A stretch of 12,841 nucleotides of DNA from CAYVBJ01 sp964415185 (GTDB lineage: Bacteria > Bacteroidota > Rhodothermia > Balneolales > Balneolaceae), in assembly GCA_964415185.1 (NCBI GenBank), contig CAYPZI010000080.1, positions 1 through 12,841 of the forward strand, given 5' to 3'. Position numbers and translations under genes: made by a program. Shown one piece after another: positions 1 to 6,427 of the stretch. Within the stretch, counting starts at the first letter, position 1. Every line of letters begins with the position of its first letter. The notes under the pieces are model-generated. The model saw nothing but the letters and a program-made list of their open reading frames with translations. It was not told where the DNA came from and searched no databases.

Positions 1-2
1 GC

Positions 3-74
3 GACTATGAAGCTGCAATCCGGCATTTTGAAACATCGCACTCCATTTATCCCGTGGGCAACGATGGCCGGTGA
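3..74 (+). CDS. C-terminal end of a possible TPR-containing protein (5' truncated)
   Basis: Frame 3 is open from the window edge and ends at TGA 72-74, giving 23 residues that begin DYEAAIRHFETSHSIYP. The pattern (D-Y-E-x-A-I-x-x-F/Y-E-x-S/A-x-x-I/L-Y-P) matches the second helix and turn of a tetratricopeptide repeat. That is resemblance on a very short piece only. The other two forward frames give no family-like text: one stops almost at once and the other reads to a TAG near base 84. The start and most of the gene lie outside the window, so no function can be assigned. The gene is convergent with gntK, with the repeat-rich stretch 75-385 between them. Confidence 0.45.
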   Translation, partial: DYEAAIRHFETSHSIYPVGNDGR

Positions 75-385
75 CACACGATAGTCCCGTAAAGGAACGG
101 CCCTGCCAAAACATTTTGGCTCACTACCAACGTTGATTCGGGCCATCCCTGACGGGATTAGACGACGTTGAGACGTTCCAATATAACCCCGGGATAAATC
201 CACGGGGCTACAGCCGGGCGTCCCTTTCGGGACTTGGGTTGCCATTATTGACGATTGGATCTGTGTTAAAATTCCAGAACTCTTGACTCCTTTTAAAAAA
301 CAAGGGGTTACTGGGATTGTATCGTAAAACAGGAAGTCATTTTTGTTCGTTGTCAGTTGGCACGCTACATACTACATACTCCCTA
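75..385. other. Non-coding convergent intergenic stretch
   Basis: These 311 bases separate the tail of the + strand gene from the 3' end of gntK. They hold the palindrome cluster (79-240) and, at the right edge, the start of a tandem repeat (365-396). In 241-360 I see only AT-rich unique sequence and a run TTTTAAAAAA near 293-300, with no convincing ORF, tRNA or textbook terminator. Confidence 0.6.
79..240. repeat. Cluster of short REP-like palindromes
   Basis: Four separate inverted repeats lie within about 130 bp. A 7-bp stem GCCAAAA/TTTTGGC sits at 105-111 and 114-120. ATCCC/GGGAT is at 145-149 and 154-158. CCCCG/CGGGG is at 187-191 and 203-207. GTCCC/GGGAC with loop TTTC is at 220-224 and 229-233. 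A GTCCCG...GGAAC phrase at 84-97 and two ACGTTGA copies (130-136 and 165-171) add to the repetitive texture. This resembles the dispersed REP/BIME-type intergenic clusters of many Bacteroidota-related genomes, some of them linked to RAYT transposases. That link is inference from resemblance, and no transposase is present here. Confidence 0.6.
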
Positions 386-396
386 CTACATACTCC
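365..396. repeat. 13-bp tandem direct repeat overlapping the gntK 3' end
   Basis: TACTACATACTCC occurs at 370-382 and again at 384-396, so the period is 14 with one intervening C. A partial copy (CTACATA) lies at 365-371. On the minus strand the last residues (Arg-Ser-Met) and the TAG stop (386-388) of gntK lie inside the second copy, so the repeat spans the coding end and the downstream spacer. Confidence 0.75.
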
Positions 397-877
397 TCCC
401 CAGCTTCTCCAAAATTTCCCCTGCTACATCATCCGGCCCGGAATCCACTTCCACCGTGATGGCATTTTCCGGTTCTTCCAGTGCTTCGAATTGTGAATCC
501 AACAGCCCCGGAGGCATAAAATGTCCTTCCCTGGTTCCGAGACGAGCGGCTATCAGTTCCTTGTCTCCTTTTAAATAAATTAACCGTATCTCAACAGATG
601 GGTTAGACCGGAGCACTTTCCTGTACTTTTTTTTCAATGCTGAACAGGCCAATACGGCTCCGCCACTTTTATCCCATTTTTCAACATTTCTCGCCAGCTC
701 CAGTAGCCAGGGCATACGGTCGTCGTCGTTCAGTGGCTTTCCCGAAGCCATCTTTTTGACGTTCGCTTCCGGGTGATAATCATCTGCATCGTAAAACGGC
801 ACACCGAGTTTTTTTGCCAGTTTCCTGCCAATTACCGTCTTTCCGGCTCCCGATACCCCCATCACAACATAGATCAT
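386..877 (-). CDS. gntK: Gluconokinase (gluconate kinase, GntK/IdnK family)
   Basis: This cytoplasmic P-loop kinase phosphorylates D-gluconate with ATP to 6-phosphogluconate, feeding the pentose phosphate or Entner-Doudoroff pathway. The 163 residues match the usual length of about 160-175. The Walker A motif GVSGAGKT is at 7-14. It is followed by the family-typical YDADDYHPEANVKKMASGKPL stretch in two parts (YDADDYHP, then NVKKMASGKPLNDDDR-PWL), then CSALKKKYR and the GHFMPPGLLDSQFEALE segment. The ATG at 875-877 keeps the short strand before the P-loop; a second ATG five codons in would remove it. No Shine-Dalgarno sequence is visible. The gene is divergent from the S9 peptidase gene (73-bp gap). 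No gluconate permease or dehydrogenase is nearby, so it stands alone here. The stop codon lies in a tandem repeat. Confidence 0.95.
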   Translation of the reverse strand: MIYVVMGVSGAGKTVIGRKLAKKLGVPFYDADDYHPEANVKKMASGKPLNDDDRMPWLLELARNVEKWDKSGGAVLACSALKKKYRKVLRSNPSVEIRLIYLKGDKELIAARLGTREGHFMPPGLLDSQFEALEEPENAITVEVDSGPDDVAGEILEKLGRSM

Positions 878-950
878 AGATTTATTCTGATTTTTTAAAT
901 TGTTTCCTTAAACTATGTAAAGTAAATATGTCAAACCTAATGATCTCCGC
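878..950. promoter_or_regulatory. Divergent promoter region between gntK and the S9 peptidase gene
   Basis: This 73-bp gap must drive both genes. On the + strand, TTG at 900-902 is followed after 20 bases by TAAATATG (923-930). That is one mismatch from the Bacteroidota -7 element TAnnTTTG and lies at the expected spacing, about 20 bases before the ATG at 951. On the - strand, TTTG (complement of 932-935) precedes TAGTTTAA (complement of 908-915), a poorer match. These assignments rest on consensus matching in AT-rich DNA and are tentative. Confidence 0.35.
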
Positions 951-2987
951 ATGAAAAACCGACTCATCTTACTCAATTTTCTTCTTGTTTTTTTCCTGAT
1001 TCTAAGCAACGCCAATGCACAGGAAGAAAACTTTTCGTATCTCGATGTCTTTGAACTTCAACTCGCCGGCAATCCTGAAATTTCTCCGGATGGTTCAACT
1101 GTTGTCTATTTACGTCACCAGTTTGACATCATGAAAGACCGGAGGTATACAAATCTCTGGCAGATTTCATTTGATGGCAATAATCACCAGGCACTGACCT
1201 CCGGAATTAACAGCATCGGCAACCTTTCATGGGCACCTGATGGCAGCCGTTTGGCCTACACCTCTTCCGAAGAGGGATCAAGTGAAATTTTTATCCGCTG
1301 GATGGGGTCGGGCAACACCGCATCTGTCACCAACCTGGAAAAGAGTCCTTCGAATTTGCAATGGTCGCCCGATGGCTCGATGATTGCTTTTACAATGCGT
1401 GTGGATGCTGAAAAACCCAAAATTGCCACCATCCCTTCACCTCCGAAAGGTGCAGAATGGGCAGCATCACCCAGGGTCATCGATCATGTTTTCTACCGGT
1501 CTGACGGAGCGGGTTTTATTGATCCCGGCCATACCCATATTTTCATTGTTTCGGCTGAAGGCGGTGCTCCCCGGCAGGTTACATCAGGCAACTTCAATCA
1601 CAGTTCTTACAACTGGGCGCCTGACAGCCAATCCATCATACTTTCGGCTAACAGGAATGAAAATGCAGAGCTGGATCCCAATAACACCCACATATACGAA
1701 CTTGACATAGAAACCGGGGATCTGACCCAACTGACCGATGGACGCGGCCCGCACAGCAGCCCGAAGGTTTCGCCTGATGGAAGTACCATTGCATTTACGG
1801 GCTATGACGACAAATTTGTAGGTTATCAAAGGACAGGCCTTTTTCTAATGAGCAGGGATGGTTCAGACAAAAGGGAAATTTCAACAGATTTTGATTTTGA
1901 TATTGGTTCCATAAACTGGTCAGCCGACAACAGAAGCCTCTTTTTCCAATATACCGAGCAGGGAACCGAAAAAGTGGGTAACATCAGGCCGAACGGTGAA
2001 GTCACAGAAGTTGCTTCAGGGCTGAGCAGTACAACCATAGGCAGGCCGTACAGCGGAGGATCCTACAGCGTGGCAGGAAACGGTCGATTTGTTTTCACAA
2101 GCGGAGATGCTTCCCGTCCTTCTGAACTGGTAACCGGCCACTTCCCGACACGAAGAGCGATTACCCAGATCACCAGCCTAAATGAGAATTTTTTCAAAAC
2201 AACGAAAATCGGAACTACGGAAGAGATCCGGTACAAATCTTCATTCGATGGCAGGGATATTCACGGCTGGATTATTACTCCTCCCGATTTTGATCCCGAT
2301 AAAAAGTACCCCCTCATTCTTGAGATTCACGGCGGTCCTTATGCAAGTTACGGGCCCCAGTTCACACCCGAGCTTCAATTGATGGCATCACAGGGATATG
2401 TAGTGCTCTATACGAATCCCCGTGGAAGCACCAGTTACGGTACCGGGTTCGCCGCTTATATCAATCATAATTATCCGAGCGAAGATCATAACGATCTCAT
2501 GGACGGCGTGGACGCTGTAGTAGACCAGGGCTACATTGATGAAAACCGGCTCTATATAACAGGCGGCAGCGGCGGCGGCGTTTTGTCTGCGTGGGCTGTC
2601 GGCAAGACCGACCGGTTCGCGGCGGCAGTAGTTGCCAAGCCGGTGATTAACTGGTACAGCTTTGTCCTGACAGCCGACTCCTACCCGTTTTTCAGCAAGT
2701 ACTGGTTTGAGGAAATGCCCTGGGAAAATCCGGAGCCCTACCTTGAACATTCACCGATTTCGCTCGCAGGAAATGTAACGACACCAACCATGCTTTTGAC
2801 AGGCGAAGCCGATTACCGCACCCCCATGAGTGAGTCCGAACAATTTTACCAGGCATTGAAGCTGCAAGGCGTTGAAGCATCCCTTGTAAGAATTCCTGAT
2901 ACGAGCCATGGAATTGTTTCGCGTCCAAGTAACCTGATTCGAAAAGTAGCCTACATTGTGGGGTGGTTTGATAAATTTCAGAATTAA
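951..2987 (+). CDS. Secreted S9 family peptidase (prolyl oligopeptidase / acylaminoacyl-peptidase type)
   Basis: This exported serine peptidase probably releases dipeptides or acyl-amino acids from oligopeptides in the periplasm. It has 678 residues. An N-terminal signal peptide (1-23, hydrophobic core LLNFLLVFFLIL, ANA/QEE cleavage site, no lipobox cysteine) is followed by a beta-propeller region (about 40-400). The propeller carries PD40/TolB-like repeats: SPDGS at 45-49, WAPDGS at 94-99, WSPDGS at 138-143, WAPDS at 222-226 and SPDGS at 274-278. The alpha/beta-hydrolase domain (about 425-678) has HGGP at 460-463, nucleophile Ser540 in GGSGGG, Asp621 in EADYRTP and His653 in DTSHG. The complete triad predicts an active enzyme. 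The ATG at 951 is the only start that gives the full signal peptide. The exact specificity (DPP4-, DPP5- or AAP-like) cannot be read from sequence alone. Confidence 0.95.
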   Translation: MKNRLILLNFLLVFFLILSNANAQEENFSYLDVFELQLAGNPEISPDGSTVVYLRHQFDIMKDRRYTNLWQISFDGNNHQALTSGINSIGNLSWAPDGSRLAYTSSEEGSSEIFIRWMGSGNTASVTNLEKSPSNLQWSPDGSMIAFTMRVDAEKPKIATIPSPPKGAEWAASPRVIDHVFYRSDGAGFIDPGHTHIFIVSAEGGAPRQVTSGNFNHSSYNWAPDSQSIILSANRNENAELDPNNTHIYELDIETGDLTQLTDGRGPHSSPKVSPDGSTIAFTGYDDKFVGYQRTGLFLMSRDGSDKREISTDFDFDIGSINWSADNRSLFFQYTEQGTEKVGNIRPNGEVTEVASGLSSTTIGRPYSGGSYSVAGNGRFVFTSGDASRPSELVTGHFPTRRAITQITSLNENFFKTTKIGTTEEIRYKSSFDGRDIHGWIITPPDFDPDKKYPLILEIHGGPYASYGPQFTPELQLMASQGYVVLYTNPRGSTSYGTGFAAYINHNYPSEDHNDLMDGVDAVVDQGYIDENRLYITGGSGGGVLSAWAVGKTDRFAAAVVAKPVINWYSFVLTADSYPFFSKYWFEEMPWENPEPYLEHSPISLAGNVTTPTMLLTGEADYRTPMSESEQFYQALKLQGVEASLVRIPDTSHGIVSRPSNLIRKVAYIVGWFDKFQN

Positions 2988-3017
2988 CATAATGAAACCG
3001 TTTTAAAATGATTATAA

Positions 3018-3034
3018 TTACAGAGTTACTGTAA
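3018..3034. repeat. Small perfect inverted repeat upstream of the 3047 gene
   Basis: TTACAG (3018-3023) and CTGTAA (3029-3034) form a 6-bp perfect inverted repeat around AGTTA, immediately before the ribosome-binding site of the next gene. It could be an operator or a weak hairpin over the translation start, or chance. No regulator is encoded nearby. Confidence 0.3.
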
Positions 3035-3037
3035 CAC

Positions 3038-3041
3038 AGGA
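3038..3041 (+). promoter_or_regulatory. Shine-Dalgarno-like AGGA for the 3047 gene
   Basis: AGGA is placed five bases before the ATG at 3047-3049. Most genes in this window lack a recognisable SD, so it supports this start and may indicate comparatively efficient initiation. Confidence 0.5.
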
Positions 3042-3046
3042 ATTAT

Positions 3047-3574
3047 ATGGTTCTACCAATCAGGCAAAAAGATATTTACGGCGGACTTGCTGAAATCAGC
3101 GGGCTCATCAGGGTCGAAAGTTTAAAAGTTATTGTGGAGTATCAGGTTCAGGATGAGCTTTTCGGAATGATGAATTCAAATCCAAAAAGAGTAATTCTGC
3201 CCTATTCCATGATCGATTTAATCGAAGTGGATAAAAAATGGTTTACTTACTATTTCAATATTTACCTGAATCAATTCCCGGAAGTAGAAAAACCGCTGTC
3301 ACTAAAAGGCAACCTTCTCTCCTTTGCCATCAAAAAAGCCGACCGTGAAAAAGCGCTGCAGTTGAAATCAAGATTGATGCTCTCAATATCCGAATACAAA
3401 CTCAATAAACTGGACGAAGATTTTTCTGATGAAGATTTTGAAACAAATCACACGGCTTATCATAAAAAAAACGACAAGAAGAACCTGAATGAAATTGAGT
3501 ACCGCGAAGACGATAAACAGGAGTCGGGCAGGCTTAAAAATATCCTGCGCAATGATGAAAAAGATGACAAATAA
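3047..3574 (+). CDS. Conserved-looking hypothetical protein, possible PH-like domain with charged tail
   Basis: I do not recognise this 175-residue protein. It has no signal peptide and no membrane segment, so it is probably cytoplasmic. Residues 10-116 look like one folded domain rich in beta-strand: a G-x-L-E/A-I-x-G-L-I-R-V opening, VIVEYQVQDELFGMM, KRVILPYSMIDLIEVDKKWF at 47-66, then LSFAIKKADREKALQLKSRL leading into a helix. The order (strands, an IPYxxIxxIE-like strand followed by a K-x-W-F turn, then a C-terminal helix after a (K/R)-x-x-D-R-E turn) recalls small bacterial PH-like proteins; this is inference. Residues 117-175 are strongly charged (Asp/Glu/Lys) and probably disordered. 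The stop TAA (3572-3574) directly abuts the ATG of the next gene, which indicates co-transcription and likely translational coupling. The AGGA at 3038-3041 supports the start. Confidence 0.8.
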   Translation: MVLPIRQKDIYGGLAEISGLIRVESLKVIVEYQVQDELFGMMNSNPKRVILPYSMIDLIEVDKKWFTYYFNIYLNQFPEVEKPLSLKGNLLSFAIKKADREKALQLKSRLMLSISEYKLNKLDEDFSDEDFETNHTAYHKKNDKKNLNEIEYREDDKQESGRLKNILRNDEKDDK

Positions 3575-4021
3575 ATGAAATTAAAACTTCCTTTACTGGT
3601 ATCGATTTTACTGGCTTTTCATGTTTCCCCTGTACTGGGACAGGATGACAGCGATATCAAAGAAATCAGGATCCTTCTCGAGGATTTCCTTGATGGAGCG
3701 TCTGTAAATGATATTGAAATGCACGACCGGTTCTGGTCTGATGAACTTGTTTACACCGGATCATCCGGGCAGCGATTCGGTAAAGACAGAATCATGGAGA
3801 ACCTCCGAAATACGGGAAGCGGTGAAGATGATTCGCCTGTAAATTACAGTGCCGAAGATGTAAATATTAAAAAATTCGGCGAAGTCATAGTGCTCACTTT
3901 TCGGTTGATAGCTCATAATACCGATGCGGATAGTACCGATCAATATTACAATACAGGTGTTTTTCACAGAGAGAAGGAAGTTCTGAAAGCCGTTGCATGG
4001 CAAGCCACAAAAATACCGTAA
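3575..4021 (+). CDS. Secreted NTF2-like (DUF4440/SnoaL-type) protein
   Basis: This 148-residue protein has a signal peptide (about 1-22, MKLKLPLLVSILLAFHVSPV, cleavage near VLG/QDD), so it is probably periplasmic or extracellular. The mature part fits the NTF2-like cone fold of DUF4440 proteins. A helical IKEIRILLEDFLDGASVND (28-46) is followed by HDRFWSDELVYTGSSGQRFGKDRIM (50-74; the F-W-x-D-x-L-x-Y-x-S-S-G-x-R-x-G-K pattern is typical), then YSAEDVNIKKFGEVIVLTFRL (91-111), and it ends AVAWQATKIP. Such proteins may bind small hydrophobic ligands or act as enzymes, and no specific activity can be inferred. Its start codon follows the previous stop with zero spacing, and the next gene begins 17 bases downstream, so the three probably form an operon. 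Confidence 0.85.
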   Translation: MKLKLPLLVSILLAFHVSPVLGQDDSDIKEIRILLEDFLDGASVNDIEMHDRFWSDELVYTGSSGQRFGKDRIMENLRNTGSGEDDSPVNYSAEDVNIKKFGEVIVLTFRLIAHNTDADSTDQYYNTGVFHREKEVLKAVAWQATKIP

Positions 4022-4038
4022 CCAATAATAACCTGATC

Positions 4039-4740
4039 ATGAAAAATAAGTTTGTCAAAATCACAGCGATTCTTGTCGTTGCATTAATTATCCTCATTGT
4101 AGGTGTAACGCTTTCAATTGACAGGATTGTAAAGTCAACGGTTGAGTCAGTCGGAAGTGATATGCTTCAAACATCCCTTACGGTGGATAATATTTCCATA
4201 TCGATTTTCAGTGGCAGCGGATCAGTTGAAGGGCTTAGAATCTCAAATCCTGAAGGTTTTGGCGAAGGTGATGCACTTGTAATCGAATCCATTTTTATCG
4301 AACTGGATCTCGGTTCACTTCTTACAGATACCACTATCGTAAAACAAATTACGGTCAATAAAATGAATGCATTTTACAATCTGCAGGGTATAAATAGTAA
4401 CTTCGGGAAATTGATGGAAAATATGAATCAATACTCGCCTGCCGCTGAAGATGAAACCGAGTCAAACCTGATTATTGAATATTTTCTTATGCAGAAATCC
4501 TCTCTGATCGTCAAAGCCAATATAGAAGGCCTCGAAACCATCACGGTAAATATTCCCGAAATGGAACGCCGCGGTATAGGCAGGGAAGGCGACGCCTCAG
4601 TCACTGCCACAATGAAAAAAACCCTCGGCTTAATACTCGGCAGCGTGGCAGAAGAAGTTACCAAAGCTCTCAAAGATAAAGGAGTGGATAAGCTTCTTGA
4701 CAAAGCGGGCGATACGATTAAAAATTTATTCGGTAATTAA
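4039..4740 (+). CDS. AsmA-like membrane-anchored protein
   Basis: A 233-residue protein. I chose ATG 4039 rather than the in-frame ATG at 3997, which would overlap the preceding gene by 25 bases and add 14 polar residues before the natural Lys-rich N-terminus. A single hydrophobic segment at about 8-25 (TAILVVALIILIVGVTLS) is an uncleaved signal anchor, with the rest probably periplasmic. The following part (STVESVGSDMLQTSLTVDNISISIFSGSGSVEGLRISNPEGF, in overlapping pieces at 33-74, then LDLGSLLTDTTIVKQITVN near 90-107) has the repetitive beta-strand style of AsmA/DUF748-type proteins, which are linked to outer-membrane lipid and envelope homeostasis. The C-terminus (about 190-230) is predicted helical. 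It is shorter than canonical AsmA, so it may be a minimal relative. The family call is from pattern resemblance. It is the last gene before the convergent xylA. Confidence 0.75.
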   Translation: MKNKFVKITAILVVALIILIVGVTLSIDRIVKSTVESVGSDMLQTSLTVDNISISIFSGSGSVEGLRISNPEGFGEGDALVIESIFIELDLGSLLTDTTIVKQITVNKMNAFYNLQGINSNFGKLMENMNQYSPAAEDETESNLIIEYFLMQKSSLIVKANIEGLETITVNIPEMERRGIGREGDASVTATMKKTLGLILGSVAEEVTKALKDKGVDKLLDKAGDTIKNLFGN

Positions 4741-4816
4741 GATCGCGCCCCGGAATCGCGGATTAAGCAGTTTGCATCGATCTCACAGAATTTTCTCGAT
4801 AATCAAAATCATAAAG

Positions 4817-5045
4817 CGAGGCTGTGTAAAAAGTATAATTAGTCGAAGCCTGACTTAAATTTTTTAGTTTTAATTTTAAATAGATCTATCGGGGTTCTTC
4901 GTGTTGCTTCGTGACTTCGCGGCTTCGTGGCAAAAACCGGCACTTTTTTGCCACGAGTCCGTCAACTGACGGATCAAAGGTTCACGAAGAGAACTTAAAT
5001 AATTAAGGCACTTATAAATCAAATACATCTTTTTGGACAGCCTCG
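4817..5045. mobile_element. MITE-like element with 17-bp terminal inverted repeats
   Basis: The left end CGAGGCTGTGTAAAAAG (4817-4833) is an inverted copy of the right end CTTTTTGGACAGCCTCG (5029-5045), matching at 15 of 17 positions. Ends beginning GAGGCTGT followed by an A-run resemble the termini of several insertion sequences, which is why I read this as a non-autonomous miniature transposable element of about 229 bp. It has no transposase ORF. No clear target-site duplication flanks the ends (at most a 2-base CG if the repeat is trimmed). Its interior carries a 12-bp-stem hairpin, a second short palindrome and CTTCGTG iterations, so it may be composite. Confidence 0.5.
4897..4989. repeat. 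CTTCGYG iterations with a strong hairpin and a short palindrome
   Basis: CTTCGTG or CTTCGCG occurs at 4897-4903, 4907-4913, 4915-4921 and 4923-4929, with an inverted copy CACGAAG at 4983-4989. The last copy leads into a perfect 12-bp inverted repeat, TCGTGGCAAAAA (4925-4936) with TTTTTGCCACGA (4945-4956) around an 8-base loop. This is followed by TCCGTCA-AC-TGACGGA (4958-4973). The block resembles dispersed cttcgtgg/gccacgaag intergenic repeats of Bacteroidota relatives. It may also help end transcription from both convergent operons. Confidence 0.6.
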
Positions 5046-5091
5046 TTGGGGTGAGGTCGAACTTTTGGATATCACGGATTTTATTTCCTCA

Positions 5092-6414
5092 TTACCTGAG
5101 ATGCCTGTTCACAAGATTTTCAAGCAGCTCTTGCCGGCCGCTTCTTTTTTTAGGCTCACCTTTTTCCGCTGCAAAATTCCTCATTTCTTCAAGGGTTATA
5201 TTTCCTTTTTCAAATTCCTCTCCCGGACCCGAATCAAAAGAGCTATATCGTTCGTCGCGAATTTCTTTATACAACGGGTCATTTATAATACTGTCAGCAA
5301 TCAACAAAGCCCGCGCAAACGTATCCATTGCTCCAATATGGGCATAAAACAGGTCTTTCGAATCCGTTGAGTTCCGCCGGATTTTGGCATCGAAATTGAG
5401 TCCGCCCGGAGCAATACCACCGTTCTCAAGAACCACCATCATGGCTTCCGCAGCATCATACAAGTCGGTGGGAAAATAATCGGTATCCCATCCGTTTTGG
5501 TGATCTCCCCTGTTTGCATCAATACTTCCCAAAAGGCCTGACTCGGCGGCAAGGGTGAGGTCATGGGCAAAACTGTGTGAAGCAAGCGTGGCGTGATTGG
5601 CTTCGATATTGAGCTTGAAATCATCAAGAAGCTCTTGCTCTCTCAGAAATCCGATTACAGTGGCCGCATCAAAGTCATACTGCTGTTTGGTTGGCTCCAT
5701 TGGCTTGGGTTCAATCAGAAAATTGCCTTTGAAGCCGGCTTTCCGGCCATAGTCGCGTGCCTGACGCAAAAATTCGCCCATATGATCCAGCTCCCGCCGC
5801 ATTCGCGTATTGAGCAGGTGCATGTAGCCTTCGCGTCCGCCCCAGAATACATAATTGGCTCCGCCCAGTTCAATCGTGACATCGATCGCCTTCTTCACCT
5901 GTGCCGCAGCGTGGCAGACCACATCAAAATCCGGGTTGGTAGCCGCCCCGTTCATGTATCGTGGATGGGTAAACAGGTTGGCCGTTCCCCACAGAAGGCG
6001 CACTCCCGTCTGCTGTTGATATTCTTTGGCCAACTCAACCATTGCTTGAAGGTTTTTTTCGGATTTCGCTACTGTCTCACCCTCAGGTGCCAAATCGCGG
6101 TCATGGAAACAGTAAAACGGGACGCCAAGTTTGGTAATGAATTCAAAAGCGGCATCCAGCCGTTGACGGGCATTATCCATCGGGCCGGATGATTTATTCC
6201 ATGGTAAATCACGTGTACCCACTCCGAACGGATCACTGTTTTCATTGACAAACGAATGCCAGTAGGCAACCGCAAACCTGAGATGGTCTTTCATCTTTTT
6301 GCCGGCCACTTCCCTGTTCTCATCATAATATCTGAATGCCAGAAAATTATCGGTTTCAGGACCTTCATATTCAATTTTGTCGATTCCGGGAAAATATTCA
6401 GTGCGTTCAGCCAT
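5092..6414 (-). CDS. xylA: Xylose isomerase
   Basis: This enzyme interconverts D-xylose and D-xylulose in the cytoplasm, using two divalent metal ions, and is the first step of the bacterial isomerase route. Its 440 residues match class II XylA. The catalytic pair His104/Asp107 lies in CFHDRDLAPEG. The signature VFWGGREGYMHLLNT (189-203) precedes Glu235 and Lys237 in EPKPMEPTKQQYDFD (235-249). Further metal ligands are Glu271 and His274 in EANHATLASHSFAHD, Asp299 in SIDANRGD, Asp310 and Asp312 in WDTDYFPTDLY, and Asp342 in LNFDAKIRRNSTD. All sit at a constant +3 offset from the E. coli residue numbers as I recall them, so the active site is intact. It is the second gene after xylB (13-base gap), and no xylose regulator or transporter lies in the window. 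Confidence 0.97.
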   Translation of the reverse strand: MAERTEYFPGIDKIEYEGPETDNFLAFRYYDENREVAGKKMKDHLRFAVAYWHSFVNENSDPFGVGTRDLPWNKSSGPMDNARQRLDAAFEFITKLGVPFYCFHDRDLAPEGETVAKSEKNLQAMVELAKEYQQQTGVRLLWGTANLFTHPRYMNGAATNPDFDVVCHAAAQVKKAIDVTIELGGANYVFWGGREGYMHLLNTRMRRELDHMGEFLRQARDYGRKAGFKGNFLIEPKPMEPTKQQYDFDAATVIGFLREQELLDDFKLNIEANHATLASHSFAHDLTLAAESGLLGSIDANRGDHQNGWDTDYFPTDLYDAAEAMMVVLENGGIAPGGLNFDAKIRRNSTDSKDLFYAHIGAMDTFARALLIADSIINDPLYKEIRDERYSSFDSGPGEEFEKGNITLEEMRNFAAEKGEPKKRSGRQELLENLVNRHLR

Positions 6415-6427
6415 TTGTTATCTTTGA

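Larger units (their letters stand above)
4741..5091. other. Non-coding convergent junction between the AsmA-like gene and xylA
   Basis: These 351 bases contain no supported gene. Positions 4741-4816 are unique sequence with nothing I can name. Positions 4817-5045 form the MITE-like element described separately, and 5046-5091 lead to the xylA stop. Termination from both sides probably happens here, but I see no hairpin followed by a clean U-tract. Confidence 0.6.

Noticed and set aside
79..240. CRISPR array
   Set aside because: The palindromes differ from each other and there is no constant repeat with regular spacers; no cas gene is present.
3997..4038. Upstream start for the AsmA-like protein
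   Set aside because: It overlaps the DUF4440 gene and places polar residues before a typical signal-anchor N-terminus. The ATG at 4039 is better.
4853..5000. ACTTAAAT at 4853-4860 and 4993-5000 as a target-site duplication for a nested insertion
   Set aside because: Eight AT-rich bases recur easily by chance in this sequence, and the interior does not have matching inverted ends at those borders.
5593..6192. Long + strand open frame antisense to xylA
   Set aside because: It is fully inside xylA, whose catalytic motifs are all intact; the translation shows no family-like pattern. The same applies to the antisense frames over cysI, cysH, cobA and the siroheme gene.
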